Counted from the first letter of the stretch, positions 25,561-34,413 are shown. The stretch is 64,000 bases of DNA from Sphingomonas sp. 32-62-10 (GCA_002280555.1 NCEE01000010.1:124001-188000), one strand, 5' to 3'. Numbers and translations: made by a program. The notes: generated from the sequence alone by a model not told the origin.

Positions 25561-25887
25561 ATGACCCCCGACACAACCGCGGATGATGCCGACAGCTTCG
25601 TTTTCGATGAAGCGAGCGGCGAATGGATCAGCGCCGCTGATGCGGCGGCACTTACAACTGGCAAGGATGCTGCCGTCGAGGTACGCGACGCCGTCGGCAA
25701 TCTGCTCGCCGATGGCGATCAGGTAACGCTGATCAAAGACCTGACCGTGAAAGGTGCAGGCCAGACGCTGAAGCGCGGCACGCTGATCAAATCGATCCGG
25801 CTGACCGGCGACCCACAGGAAATCGACTGCCGGTTCGATGGCATCAAAGGCCTCGTCCTGCGCGCCGAGTTTGTAAAAAAGCGGTAG
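25561..25887 (+). CDS. PhnA/YjdM-family protein
   Basis: A 108-residue protein whose C-terminal 70 residues match the PhnA domain: VRDAVGNLLADGDQVTLIKDL, VKGAGQTLKRGTLIKSIRL and the ending EIDCRFDGIKGLVLRAEFVKK. The N-terminal zinc ribbon of the E. coli protein is replaced by an acidic segment without Cys pairs. Despite the historical name, a role in phosphonate use is not established. Confidence 0.88.
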   Translation: MTPDTTADDADSFVFDEASGEWISAADAAALTTGKDAAVEVRDAVGNLLADGDQVTLIKDLTVKGAGQTLKRGTLIKSIRLTGDPQEIDCRFDGIKGLVLRAEFVKKR

Positions 25888-25897
25888 CAATCAGGAC

Positions 25898-25929
25898 TGC
25901 CGGGGAGATCTGTAAGAGACCCCCCGGCA
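25898..25929. terminator. Hairpin between convergent phnA-like and dps genes
   Basis: TGCCGGGG (25898-25905) pairs with CCCCCGGCA (25921-25929) around a 15-nt loop. No T-run on either side, so it is a weak or Rho-assisted bidirectional terminator. Confidence 0.6.
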
Positions 25930-25943
25930 CGTCAGGCAAGGCA

Positions 25944-26438
25944 TCACCCCTTGCGGCTGGCCTCGAACAGAAACCACGCGCGTTCTTCGGCCTGATCGGT
26001 CCATTCGTCGAGGATACCGCTCGTCGCGTTATCCTTGGCTTCGTCGACGATGTCCTTGGCCTCCCGTAGAGACGCGATCAGCGCCAGATTATCCTCGCGC
26101 AGTTCCGCGAGCATCGCTTCAGGCGCGACGAAATCGGCATCATTGTCCTTGATCGTCTGATGGCGGGCAATGTCCCCCACCGATCGCAAGGTGGTGTTGC
26201 CCGTCTTGCGGACGCGTTCGGCAATCACGTCGGTAGTCGCGAGAATCTGCGCCGCCTGATCATCAAGCATCAGGTGGTAATCGCGAAAATGCGGGCCGGA
26301 GACGTGCCAGTGGAAATTCTTGGTCTTGAAATAGAGCGCATAGCTGTCTGCCAAAATGCCGTTCAGCGCTTGTGCGACGGTTTTGGCGGCGTTGGCTTTC
26401 AGGTCGGTTGGTGTCTTAAGGGCGGAATCGGTGGCCAT
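25944..26438 (-). CDS. dps: DNA-protecting ferritin-like protein Dps
   Basis: A 164-residue mini-ferritin that oxidises and stores iron with hydrogen peroxide and protects DNA in stationary phase. Ferroxidase residues are present in NFHWHVSGPHFRDYHLMLDDQ and in the following TTDVIAERV. The Lys-containing N-terminus may bind DNA. It has an EcfG-like promoter (26471-26496). Confidence 0.96.
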   Translation of the reverse strand: MATDSALKTPTDLKANAAKTVAQALNGILADSYALYFKTKNFHWHVSGPHFRDYHLMLDDQAAQILATTDVIAERVRKTGNTTLRSVGDIARHQTIKDNDADFVAPEAMLAELREDNLALIASLREAKDIVDEAKDNATSGILDEWTDQAEERAWFLFEASRKG

Positions 26439-26470
26439 CGCAAAGGTCTCCTGCAGCGAATGACGGTTGT

Positions 26471-26496
26471 AACGCTGCTATAACGGATTGGGTCCC
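26471..26496 (-). promoter_or_regulatory. EcfG-like promoter of dps
   Basis: On the minus strand GGGAC (26496-26492), 17 bp, CGTT (26474-26471). One mismatch to GGAAC in the -35. The -10 lies about 33 bp before the dps ATG. Stress control of dps is common in alphaproteobacteria. Confidence 0.5.
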
Positions 26497-26536
26497 GGCC
26501 GATCACTGAAGAGTATCGATTTGAGTGAATGCTTCG

Positions 26537-27106
26537 CTAGATCAGGCGGAGCGCGACAAGTCCGAACATCACGCCCGTCAGCACCAGCACCAGCCCGATC
26601 GCGATTCGGATCGGCCGGTGCGGCAGTGCCCGATAATCGCGTTCGCCAGCCAAAATGGCCGGTACGATCACCGCCAGGCTGCCCAGCGTTGCGCCGATCG
26701 CGGCGAACGGGGCGGCGATCGGCGTGCGTGCAGCGATCGCGGCGGTAAGAAACTGGGTCCGGTCGCCCACGCCGATGGCGAGCAGCGCGACGAGGGTGGT
26801 CCCGAACGCACCGATCCGCCACTCGGCCATCCGATCGGGCGATTTCAGCGCGAACAACGCGGTACTACCCGCCGATAGCAGCGCCAGCGCGAGGAATAGC
26901 GCGCGGGCGTTGGGCGTCATGATCGGCGCCATCAACGTACCCGCCACCGCGCCGAGGGCATTGCCAAGCGCTAGCGCCACCGCAGCGGCAACAATCATTG
27001 CCCAGGGCTTCTGGTAGCGATCACCGAGAATCGCCGACAGCCATGCCGTCCGGTCGCTTGCCTGGCACAATAGGGCGCCGACAAACGCGGCCATCAGCGC
27101 ATCCAT
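26537..27106 (-). CDS. TMEM165/GDT1 (UPF0016) family membrane protein
   Basis: A 189-residue protein with six hydrophobic segments in two repeats. Family members move Mn2+ or Ca2+ through sites built from two E-x-G-D-(K/R)-T motifs. Here the first is degenerate (CQASDRT, Glu to Gln and Gly to Ser) and the second is GVGDRTQ without Glu. The usual cation chemistry may therefore be altered. It starts 10 bp after the stop of the gene at 27117. Confidence 0.8.
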   Translation of the reverse strand: MDALMAAFVGALLCQASDRTAWLSAILGDRYQKPWAMIVAAAVALALGNALGAVAGTLMAPIMTPNARALFLALALLSAGSTALFALKSPDRMAEWRIGAFGTTLVALLAIGVGDRTQFLTAAIAARTPIAAPFAAIGATLGSLAVIVPAILAGERDYRALPHRPIRIAIGLVLVLTGVMFGLVALRLI

Positions 27107-27116
27107 GGCAGCGGAA

Positions 27117-27434
27117 TCAGCCGGTCAGGCGGACAGAGCAGGCCGCGACATAGCTTTCGCGCGCGAACTGGTCCTGCCGCTCGCTGCCAATCGCCTCGCG
27201 GAGCAGCGCGATCCATCCGGTGATCAGCGGGCCTTGTTCGCCGCGCGCCAATGCCGATTCGAGTATCTGGGCGACGCTGGCGACGGGCAGCATGCCGTTC
27301 TGGGCGGCGACTCGGCGGATCATGTCGATCTCAGCGGCAAGCGAGGCAACGCCGGGGCGCACTTCCAGCATTGTTGCGCGGCGGTGCAACTCGGCCTTCA
27401 CCTTTTGGTCGATCGTTGGGTACCGAGTCATCAT
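27117..27434 (-). CDS. Hypothetical helical protein
   Basis: 105 residues, no membrane segments and no signal peptide; mostly helical (TIDQKVKAELHRRATMLEVR, IDMIRRVAAQNG, ILESALARGEQG). I recognise no domain. ATG 27434 follows GGGGGGGACGG at good spacing. It is upstream of the GDT1-like gene in a probable two-gene operon. Confidence 0.7.
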   Translation of the reverse strand: MMTRYPTIDQKVKAELHRRATMLEVRPGVASLAAEIDMIRRVAAQNGMLPVASVAQILESALARGEQGPLITGWIALLREAIGSERQDQFARESYVAACSVRLTG

Positions 27435-27630
27435 CCGTCCCCCCCCTTGGGCCTTTGGGTGGCAGCGTGCGCCCCTTATGGTAAAGGCGGCGTTAACGGC
27501 TGTAGGGCGGCGCATGTGCTGCGCGCGCGACTTGACTTTGCGGTCGCCTTGGGCCAACGGCTGCGGCTTACCAAGCGGCGGGCACGCGTTCGCCGCTTTT
27601 TGCTTTTTTCAACGCGCAGGAATTCAGGTC

Positions 27631-27798
27631 ATGGCAAAGCCGACCACCGTCAAGATCAAGCTCGTCAGCTCGGCCGATACCGGCTTCTTCTATGTCACTA
27701 AGAAGAACCCGCGCACCCAGACCGACAAGCTCACCTTCCGCAAATATGACCCCGTCGTGCGCAAGCATGTCGACTTCAAGGAAGCCAAGATCAAGTGA
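27631..27798 (+). CDS. rpmG: 50S ribosomal protein L33
   Basis: A 55-residue protein, MAKPTTVKIKLVSSADTGFF to the basic C-terminus VDFKEAKIK, typical of L33. It lacks the Cys pairs of the zinc-binding form, as usual in alphaproteobacteria. Monocistronic, followed by a terminator. Confidence 0.98.
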   Translation: MAKPTTVKIKLVSSADTGFFYVTKKNPRTQTDKLTFRKYDPVVRKHVDFKEAKIK

Positions 27799-27853
27799 TT
27801 GGCCGGGCGGCGTAAGCCGTCCTCCGATCTTCCCGACGTCTGTTGGGATCAAG

Positions 27854-27883
27854 GGCCGCAGGGAAACTCCCGCGCGGCCTTTT
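27854..27883 (+). terminator. Rho-independent terminator of rpmG
   Basis: GGCCGC-AGGGA pairs with TCCC-GCGCGGCC and is followed by TTTTGC. It lies about 55 bp after the rpmG stop and just before the end of divK on the other strand. Confidence 0.75.
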
Positions 27884-27889
27884 GCTTGT

Positions 27890-28264
27890 CTAGATCAGCG
27901 CCTTCACCTGCGCCACAAACGCCGCCAGCGCGATCGGTTTGGATACATAGGCGTTCGCGCCCGCTGCCCTGATCCGTTCCTCGTCGTCGCGACCGGCATA
28001 GGCGGTAACCGCCATGATCGGGATGGTGCGCAGCGCCAGATCGCCCTTAAGCTGCGCGATCAGTTCATAGCCGCTCAGATGCGGCAGCTGGATATCGGTG
28101 ATGATCAGATCGGGCAGGAAAGCGCGCGCTCGCGCCACCGCCTCGCGCCCGTCGCGCACCCCTTCGGCAACATATTCATGGGCCCGCAGCAGATCGCAGA
28201 AAAGTTTGAGGTTGAGTTCGTTGTCCTCGACAACCAGCACCCTTTTTGCCACGTCCGCGATCAT
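27890..28264 (-). CDS. divK: Single-domain response regulator, DivK homologue
   Basis: A 124-residue receiver domain without output domain. KRVLVVEDNELNLKLFCDLL, phospho-acceptor Asp in DLIITDIQLPHLSG, MAVTAYA with the conserved Thr, and AYVSKPI with the Lys closely match Caulobacter DivK, which controls DivJ/PleC and through DivL-CckA the activity of CtrA. The start may instead be GTG 28252, which aligns with DivK; AAGG is too close to ATG 28264. It is divergent from the DUF3572 gene by 29 bp. Confidence 0.88.
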   Translation of the reverse strand: MIADVAKRVLVVEDNELNLKLFCDLLRAHEYVAEGVRDGREAVARARAFLPDLIITDIQLPHLSGYELIAQLKGDLALRTIPIMAVTAYAGRDDEERIRAAGANAYVSKPIALAAFVAQVKALI

Positions 28265-28293
28265 CCTTTTCTTCTGGCCCCAGCGAATAGGCA

Positions 28294-28578
28294 ATGCGCC
28301 CGCCCGTGACAAACAGAGACTCTGCTGAAGACGCTGGCTTGATCGGCCTGCGTGCGCTCGGCTGGGCGCTGAGTGACGGTGATCGCGCCAGCCGGCTGCT
28401 CGCGCTGACCGGGCTCGATCCGCAGGCGCTACGTGCCAATGCAACCGAGCCAGCGACGCTCGTCGCCGTGCTCGGTTTTCTCGAATCGCATGAGCCCGAT
28501 CTTGTCGCGTGCGCGGATGCGCTTGCTATCACCCCCGCCGCGCTGGTCCGCGCGCGCCAATTGCTGGATACCCCATGA
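28294..28578 (+). CDS. DUF3572 family protein
   Basis: 94 residues, mainly helical: AEDAGLIGLRALGWALSDGDRASRLLALTGLDP is the family hallmark. Function unknown; it is found next to divK in many alphaproteobacteria. The stop overlaps the start of the HAD gene (ATGA). Confidence 0.88.
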   Translation: MRPPVTNRDSAEDAGLIGLRALGWALSDGDRASRLLALTGLDPQALRANATEPATLVAVLGFLESHEPDLVACADALAITPAALVRARQLLDTP

Positions 28579-29198
28579 AACCCCTACTGATCACTGACTG
28601 CGACGAAGTGCTGCTTCACATGGCCCGCCATTTCGGCACCTGGCTGGGGGAGGCTCATGACATAGATTTCAACCTCGCCCATCACGACATGGCCACGAGC
28701 ATGTCCCGCCGCGACGGCACGCCGCTGGCGCGCGAGGAGATGTGGACCTACCTTAGCGGCTTCTTTCCCGCGGAGATGGATCGCCAGACTTTGGTGCCGC
28801 ACGCCCGTGAATCGATCGAGGCGCTGGCGGCGATTGCCGATATCGTCGTCCTCACCAATGTGCAGGATCATTGCCGTCCGGCGCGCATCGCACAGCTTGA
28901 GTCGTTCGGAATCACCCACCGGGTCGTTACCAATCAGGGCGGCAAAGGAACGCGCGTTGCCGAGCTGGTTGCCGAGCACGGCGATCCGGTAACGGTGTTC
29001 GTCGACGATCTGGCAGTGCACCTGCAATCCTGTGCGGACCACGCCCCCCAGGTCCACCGGCTGCACATGGTATCCGAACCCCAATTGGCGCCGAATGTAG
29101 TGCCGGCCCCCGCCGCCCATGCCCGGATCGATGACTGGCGCGAGGCGAAGGACTGGATCGCTGCGCGCTTTGCCGCCGGGGTGCCGGCCAGTGCTTGA
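28575..29198 (+). CDS. HAD-superfamily hydrolase
   Basis: 207 residues. Motif I is LLITDCDEVLLHM, a D-x-D-E variant of DxDxT. Motif II is IVVLTNVQD (Thr), motif III GGKGTRV (Lys) and motif IV VTVFVDDLAVHLQS (DD). A phosphatase is likely but the substrate is unknown. ATG 28575 overlaps the DUF3572 stop. Confidence 0.85.
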   Translation: MKPLLITDCDEVLLHMARHFGTWLGEAHDIDFNLAHHDMATSMSRRDGTPLAREEMWTYLSGFFPAEMDRQTLVPHARESIEALAAIADIVVLTNVQDHCRPARIAQLESFGITHRVVTNQGGKGTRVAELVAEHGDPVTVFVDDLAVHLQSCADHAPQVHRLHMVSEPQLAPNVVPAPAAHARIDDWREAKDWIAARFAAGVPASA

Positions 29199-29245
29199 TC
29201 AGCCCGTGCTTGACCCATTTGGGGCTGCGTGGTTTGGCTTGTGCC

Positions 29246-29725
29246 ATGACTGATCGAATCGCTGCCAAGCTTGCCGAACTCGGCCTTTCGCTCCCCGTCG
29301 CCGCTGCGCCGGTCGCTGCTTATGTCCCTGCGGTTGAAGTGGGCGGGCTGCTCCACATCTCGGGCCAGTTGCCGTTCGATGAGGGCGCGCTGATGAAGGG
29401 TCGGGTCGGGGAAGACCGTGACCTGGCCTATGCGCAAATGGCCGCCGAACGCTGTGCGCTGATGCTGGTTGCACAGATGCAAAAGGCACTGGGCGGGCTC
29501 GACCGGGTTGTTCGGATCGTCAAGCTGGGCGTGTTCGTCAACAGCACGGTGGATTTCACCGATCAGGCCAAGGTCGCCAATGGCGCATCCGAACTGATGG
29601 TCGCCTTGTTCGGAGAGGCTGGCAAACATGCTCGTAGTGCGGTGGGCGTCGCGGTTCTCCCGCTGGGCGCGGTGGTGGAAGTTGACGCGATCGTCCAGGT
29701 TGGTCCGTCGGTCAGCGGGAGCTGA
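29246..29725 (+). CDS. RidA/YjgF family protein
   Basis: A 159-residue RidA-fold protein of the longer RutC/TdcF-related branch: EVGGLLHISGQLPFDEG, ALGGLDRVVRIVKLGVFVNST, HARSAVGVAVLPLGAVVEVDA. The Arg in HARSAVG aligns with the imine-binding Arg of RidA. It probably deaminates reactive enamines/imines. Start ATG 29246. Confidence 0.92.
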   Translation: MTDRIAAKLAELGLSLPVAAAPVAAYVPAVEVGGLLHISGQLPFDEGALMKGRVGEDRDLAYAQMAAERCALMLVAQMQKALGGLDRVVRIVKLGVFVNSTVDFTDQAKVANGASELMVALFGEAGKHARSAVGVAVLPLGAVVEVDAIVQVGPSVSGS

Positions 29726-29735
29726 TGGCACCATT

Positions 29736-30872
29736 ATGAGCGAGCGCGATCTCGTCGCTCGATTATCACCGGGCGTCGCCAGCATTGCCGCTGCCGATTG
29801 GGATGCCTGTTCGGGCGCAGACAATCCGTTCCTCAGCCACGCTTTTCTCTCAATCCTTGAGGAATCGGGCAGCGTCTCACCGCGCGCAGGGTGGCAATCG
29901 ATCCCGATCGTGATCGACGGTCCGGATGGCAAGCCTGCGGCGATTGCACCAGCCTATGCCAAGGGGCACAGCCAGGGCGAATATGTGTTCGATCACGCCT
30001 GGGCCGATGCCTGGCACCGGGCGGGCGGGCAATATTATCCCAAGATCCAGGTCGCCGTGCCCTTCACACCGGCGCCCGGCCCCCGGCTGTTGCTGCGCGA
30101 TCCTGCGCTCGCCCCGGCGCTGATCGGCGCGATCGAGGCGGTAACCACACAGCAAGGCTTGTCGAGCGCGCACGCGACCTTTGTCAGCCCGGAACAGCTG
30201 CCCTTGTTCGAACAGGCGGGCTGGCTGATTCGCGCCGGTACGCAATTCCATTGGCGCAATGACGGCTATGCCAGCTTCGACGATTTTCTGGGCGCTCTTG
30301 CCAGCCGCAAGCGCAAGGCCATCCGCAAGGAACGAAGTGGAGCGGTCGAGGGGCTGACGATCCGCCATGTTACCGGCACAGACCTGACCGAGGCTGATTG
30401 GGATGCGTTCTGGGTGTTCTATCAGGACACGGGCGCACGCAAATGGGGTACCCCCTATCTCAGCCGCCGCTTCTTCTCACTGCTGGGCGAGCGAATGGGC
30501 GACCGGGTGCTGCTGATCCTCGCCGAACGCAATGGGCGGCCTATTGCGGGCGCACTCAACTTGATCGGCACCGATACGCTGTATGGCCGCTATTGGGGGG
30601 CGACCGAGGACGTGCCGTTTCTTCATTTCGAGCTCTGCTATTACCAAGCGATCGACGCGGCGATCGCGCGGGGGCTGCAATCGGTGGAGGCCGGCGCGCA
30701 GGGCGAACACAAGCTCGCACGTGGCTACGCGCCGGTGGCCACCTGGTCAGCGCATTTCATTCCCGATCGCAATTTCCGGCACGCGATCGCCGATTTCCTG
30801 GTGCGCGAGCGCGAGGCCGTGGCGGCGGACAGGGAATATCTTGGCGAGATGACCCCGTTCAAAAAAGCGTGA
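29736..30872 (+). CDS. GNAT-fold acyltransferase, PF04339 (DUF482) family
   Basis: 378 residues, a double GNAT-like protein of the FemAB-related PF04339 family. Recognisable segments are NPFLSHAFLSILEESGSV, HAWADAWHRAGGQYYPKIQVAVPFTP, ASRKRKAIRKERS, WGTPYLSRRFF, LYGRYWGATEDVPFLHFELCYYQ and QGEHKLARGYAPVATWSAH. Some annotations suggest peptidoglycan or lipid modification; the substrate is unknown. Confidence 0.88.
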   Translation: MSERDLVARLSPGVASIAAADWDACSGADNPFLSHAFLSILEESGSVSPRAGWQSIPIVIDGPDGKPAAIAPAYAKGHSQGEYVFDHAWADAWHRAGGQYYPKIQVAVPFTPAPGPRLLLRDPALAPALIGAIEAVTTQQGLSSAHATFVSPEQLPLFEQAGWLIRAGTQFHWRNDGYASFDDFLGALASRKRKAIRKERSGAVEGLTIRHVTGTDLTEADWDAFWVFYQDTGARKWGTPYLSRRFFSLLGERMGDRVLLILAERNGRPIAGALNLIGTDTLYGRYWGATEDVPFLHFELCYYQAIDAAIARGLQSVEAGAQGEHKLARGYAPVATWSAHFIPDRNFRHAIADFLVREREAVAADREYLGEMTPFKKA

Positions 30873-30876
30873 CGCC

Positions 30877-32463
30877 TCACCGGGGCGGCGGGGTCAGTTC
30901 TTCGCGAGTCAATTGCACCGCAGGCTTGGCGTGATCGATGCGGAACACCGCGCTCGTGCCGTCACGCCAAAGCGGGATCAGCCCTGCCTCCAGCTTTTTA
31001 TCATATTCGGGTGGCTGGATCAGCCAGACATAATCGAAGGCGTCGCGCGGGAATTTGGCGAGCGAGCGCGAGATTGGCCGCCACCATTCGCGCGGGCACT
31101 GGACGTGCGTGACGATCTGCGAGGGATCATGCCGAAAACCGCGCGCCGCCTTGTACCGGGTCGTCAGCAACTGCGCGCCTGCCATTGACCACTGATCGTT
31201 CGAATAGGCCATGCGGCGTTCGAGTGCGAGCGCGGGCACATGTTCGAGCCGGCTCATGAACCACTCATTGTAACAGGTCTCACCCACAAAGGTAATCAGC
31301 TTGGCGCCGATGGGAATGTGATCGAGCGCCTTGAGTTGGCGATCATAGCTTTGGTCATATTGCCAGAAGCTCGCCGTGCTGGCGGCCACCCGCACGCTGA
31401 AGAATGCCATCCCCATCGCCGCCAGCGTCGCCGCGCCGCGGATCGACAGGCCCTTGCGGGGGCGCAGCGCGATCAGGGCAATCGCGAGCATGAACGGGGC
31501 CAGCCGCATATCGGCATAGGCCGAGCCAAACACCACACGTGGCAGCAGAATGAAAACCGCGAGCAGGAACAGTGCCGATAGCGCCAGATTGCGCGAATAT
31601 TCGATATTGGGATCACGAAAACCCTTGAACAGGATCAGATAAAGTACCGCCGTCGATGCAATATCGAATGCCTGCCAGCGATCACGCACCACCATTGTCA
31701 GCCAGCCGACTTTGGCACGCCAGTTGAACCAGTCGCCGGTCTGTCCGCTTACGCCGCCGCCACTGCGCCACACCACCATCAACGCCATTGGCAGTGCGAG
31801 TGGCAGGCAGCCAATGCACGCCCGCACCCAGGCATTCAGCCAGCGATGGCCGCGATCATGCTGGCGGATCAGCTCGGCCGAAAAGGCGAGCACGCCAAGG
31901 AACCCCCAGCCAAAGGTGTGGCATAGCCATAACAGGCAGCTGATCGGCACAAAGACGATCGCGCGCAGCGGGAGCTTGCCCAGCCGCGCGAGCCGCAGCC
32001 ACAGGGCAAAGGCATTCAGCGCCAGCGCCATCGACAGCGCGAAATTGACGAAGCCGAAATGGAACGGGAAGCTGTAGGCGAGTGGCAACGCGAACAGCGC
32101 GGTTGCCGGAATCTTGCCGTGCACTTCGCGCGCAATCCAGAGCAACCCGGTCACGATCAGTGGGGGGATAGCGAGAACGATCAGTTTGACCGCGAGCTCG
32201 AGCCCGAAGATCGGCGCAAGCGGGATGATCAGCAGATCGAGCCCCAGATTGCCGATCAGCGCCCAATTGAAATTATACCACTCGGTGAGCCAAGGGTAGG
32301 TATCGAGATCGAGCTGAACGCGGTAGCGCCCCATATGGCCGGGCAGGTCGACCAGCGGCGGGATATCGGGCCACAGCAACGGAATCGCCGCCATAAAGGC
32401 CGCGATCGCCACGAACTGCCGTGTCTGCCACCAATGAAGCCGTTCGGCCGTGTCCCCCTGCAT
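30877..32463 (-). CDS. Polytopic membrane protein, GT-C-like, unknown function
   Basis: 528 residues with about ten hydrophobic helices, then a soluble C-terminal domain of about 150 residues (after YDRQLKALDHIPIGAKL) ending TREELTPPPR. A large loop after helix 1 (DIPPLVDLPGHMGRY) holds acidic residues in the place where GT-C glycosyltransferases have theirs. No named family is recognised. It is 9 bp downstream of the STT3-like gene, so the two are likely one functional unit. Confidence 0.72.
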   Translation of the reverse strand: MQGDTAERLHWWQTRQFVAIAAFMAAIPLLWPDIPPLVDLPGHMGRYRVQLDLDTYPWLTEWYNFNWALIGNLGLDLLIIPLAPIFGLELAVKLIVLAIPPLIVTGLLWIAREVHGKIPATALFALPLAYSFPFHFGFVNFALSMALALNAFALWLRLARLGKLPLRAIVFVPISCLLWLCHTFGWGFLGVLAFSAELIRQHDRGHRWLNAWVRACIGCLPLALPMALMVVWRSGGGVSGQTGDWFNWRAKVGWLTMVVRDRWQAFDIASTAVLYLILFKGFRDPNIEYSRNLALSALFLLAVFILLPRVVFGSAYADMRLAPFMLAIALIALRPRKGLSIRGAATLAAMGMAFFSVRVAASTASFWQYDQSYDRQLKALDHIPIGAKLITFVGETCYNEWFMSRLEHVPALALERRMAYSNDQWSMAGAQLLTTRYKAARGFRHDPSQIVTHVQCPREWWRPISRSLAKFPRDAFDYVWLIQPPEYDKKLEAGLIPLWRDGTSAVFRIDHAKPAVQLTREELTPPPR

Positions 32464-32472
32464 GCCCCCGCT

Positions 32473-34248
32473 CTAGTGTGGAGTGGGCGGGGTCGACAAC
32501 CCGTGTTGCACCGCAAAAATGCGGATCGGCAGGCGATGTTGATTGATTGGCACCAGCCAGGCGGGGGGACGACCGGCTTCAAGGGCGCCGATCAGCCGGT
32601 TCGGATCATGCACCCAGGCGGGATTGAGCGAAGCGAATCCGCCACCGCAGAGCACGACATAATCGGCCCCAACCCGGTCGGCGATCGACCGCGCCGCTTC
32701 TGGCCCGCTCAGGTAGAAGCGGTACATCGCAGCATTGCCGATATTGTTGCGATGATAAGGGGCCGCGATCAGCCGGTGGCGTGTGCCCGCAATCGCATAA
32801 GCGCCCATGTCCATCGGGGCGATCACGGTGCCAGGCGGCAGGCTGGCAAGGGCGGCGATGGCGTCGGTGCTCGTGCAGCTGACAGTGGAGCTTGATGGCG
32901 TAGGATGCGGCGGCGTCTGGGGGGATGCGGGCGCGCCCAATGCCTGTGCAGCAATCGGATAAACCATGCCGGCTGAGCCGATCCAGGCCCCCGCCAGCCA
33001 GCCCGGCCCCCGCCTTCGTGCGGCGGTGATGACGGTGGCAAGGGCCGGCGCCGCCAGGATGGCGCCGCCATAGGCACCGCGCAGTTGGACGAAGCACAAG
33101 ATCAGCGACGCAAGCTGGAAGCAGATCAGGACGACCCAGATCAGGCTGCGCCGCCGATAGGCGCAGACGCTGCTGGCGATCAACCCGACGACCAGCAGCC
33201 CGATATAACCGATCGCCACCCCTCGGGCGGCAACGAGCAGCGATTGCGCTTCCCCGACATTGTCGAGCCACAGTCGCGCGAGCAGGGGGTCAACAGCACC
33301 ATAGGGCGTGGCGCAGGGCCGCGCGACGGGCACCAGCATCGCTGCACCAACCAGCGCGATCAAGCCGCTGGCCGCGACGCGGTGGCGCGGAGAAGTCATC
33401 CCCGATCCCCCCAGCGCGAGGATGATCGGCGCAAAACTCGCCAATTGAGCGCCCTGCCAGGCGATCTTGGTAAACCCGTCGCAGGCGGGATAGGTCCAGC
33501 CATCGGGCGCAAAGACGATGCGCGCAAAAGCAAGGCAGAGGCCGAATGTCAGGCCAAAGCTCATCAGCTGCGCACCCGGCCCGCCGCTCGCCCATCGCGC
33601 CCACACGATCAACCCGGCGACGACGATGAAGGGCGCGGTTTCCAGCCCGATGACCAGGCTAGCGCAGGCAGCGACGCCGATCAGCGCACCGCTCGCCGTG
33701 TTGCTCACCGCCCCGGGTAGCATCAGCAGCGCGCGCACCATCACCAGCATCAGCACGATCTGGAAACCGTGATGATCGATCCGGCCTGGCATGAACAAGG
33801 TCGTGACAGGATAGCCCACTGCCGCAACGATGATGGCGGTGCGGGCGGTGGCAGGCTCGATCGCGCGGGCAATGCCGCCGATCAGCCACAAAGCCGCCAC
33901 GAACAACGTTGCTGGCCAAGCGATAACGGCCACCAGCGCCGCGCGCGCAGCCCCAAGGCTGGGCGTCAGCTGCGCGATGATCGCGGCTGGCACGAGATCG
34001 GGCAGTCGCGACCAGTGCATCGCCAACCCGTCGGTGCCGAGGCGGTGCTGGCTGAGATCGCGAAAAGGTTGGCCGCCCAACCAGTCGCGGATTTGTTGCA
34101 GCCGCATCGCATCATCGGTGTCGGGCAAGTGAAGCTGCGCCAGATTGGCCCAATCGCGCCACGCCCAGGCGATCGTCAGCACGGCCGCAATGGCAATCGC
34201 CACTGCCCCATCGCCGATGATCGACCGCCAATGTCCCCGCCGCGCCAT
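32473..34248 (-). CDS. STT3/PglB-like GT-C membrane protein
   Basis: 591 residues, about 12 helices. After helix 1 it has LPDTDDAMRLQQIRDWLGGQPF (D43-T-D45-D46), then GLAMHWSRLPDLVPA and later MPGRIDHHGFQIVL. This order (DxD, HWSR, DHH) is that of oligosaccharyltransferase STT3/AglB/PglB proteins and their bacterial relatives. The usual WWDYG motif is not evident in the C-terminal part, so protein glycosylation is only a possibility; transfer to lipid is equally plausible. Confidence 0.75.
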   Translation of the reverse strand: MARRGHWRSIIGDGAVAIAIAAVLTIAWAWRDWANLAQLHLPDTDDAMRLQQIRDWLGGQPFRDLSQHRLGTDGLAMHWSRLPDLVPAAIIAQLTPSLGAARAALVAVIAWPATLFVAALWLIGGIARAIEPATARTAIIVAAVGYPVTTLFMPGRIDHHGFQIVLMLVMVRALLMLPGAVSNTASGALIGVAACASLVIGLETAPFIVVAGLIVWARWASGGPGAQLMSFGLTFGLCLAFARIVFAPDGWTYPACDGFTKIAWQGAQLASFAPIILALGGSGMTSPRHRVAASGLIALVGAAMLVPVARPCATPYGAVDPLLARLWLDNVGEAQSLLVAARGVAIGYIGLLVVGLIASSVCAYRRRSLIWVVLICFQLASLILCFVQLRGAYGGAILAAPALATVITAARRRGPGWLAGAWIGSAGMVYPIAAQALGAPASPQTPPHPTPSSSTVSCTSTDAIAALASLPPGTVIAPMDMGAYAIAGTRHRLIAAPYHRNNIGNAAMYRFYLSGPEAARSIADRVGADYVVLCGGGFASLNPAWVHDPNRLIGALEAGRPPAWLVPINQHRLPIRIFAVQHGLSTPPTPH

Positions 34249-34336
34249 AACCGGTGATTACCGGAGCAGCGTTAAGGCCCACTTAGCGAGGTGACGGGAA
34301 TCTGGCGGTCAGAGCTTTTTGCACAACAAGCGGATT

Positions 34337-34413
34337 GTCATTGCGAGCGCAGCGAAGCAATCCATCAGGCCAAAAGCGCTGGGCCTGGATTGCTTCGCTT
34401 CGCTCGCAATGAC
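34337..34413. repeat. Palindromic intergenic repeat, family B
   Basis: GTCATTGCGAGCGCAGCG and CGCTTCGCTCGCAATGAC arms around AAGCAATCC and GGATTGCTT. One copy in the window; the same palindrome type occurs in many bacterial genomes. It lies between the STT3-like gene and argG. Confidence 0.85.

Noticed and set aside
29725..29736. Missing glycerophosphodiester phosphodiesterase between ridA-like and GNAT genes
   Set aside because: I recall such a gene order in relatives, but both flanking genes are complete here and order variation is normal; no scar is visible.
34337..34413. Palindrome as part of a CRISPR array or insertion sequence
   Set aside because: Only one copy, no spacers, no transposase; it is a common REP-like palindrome.
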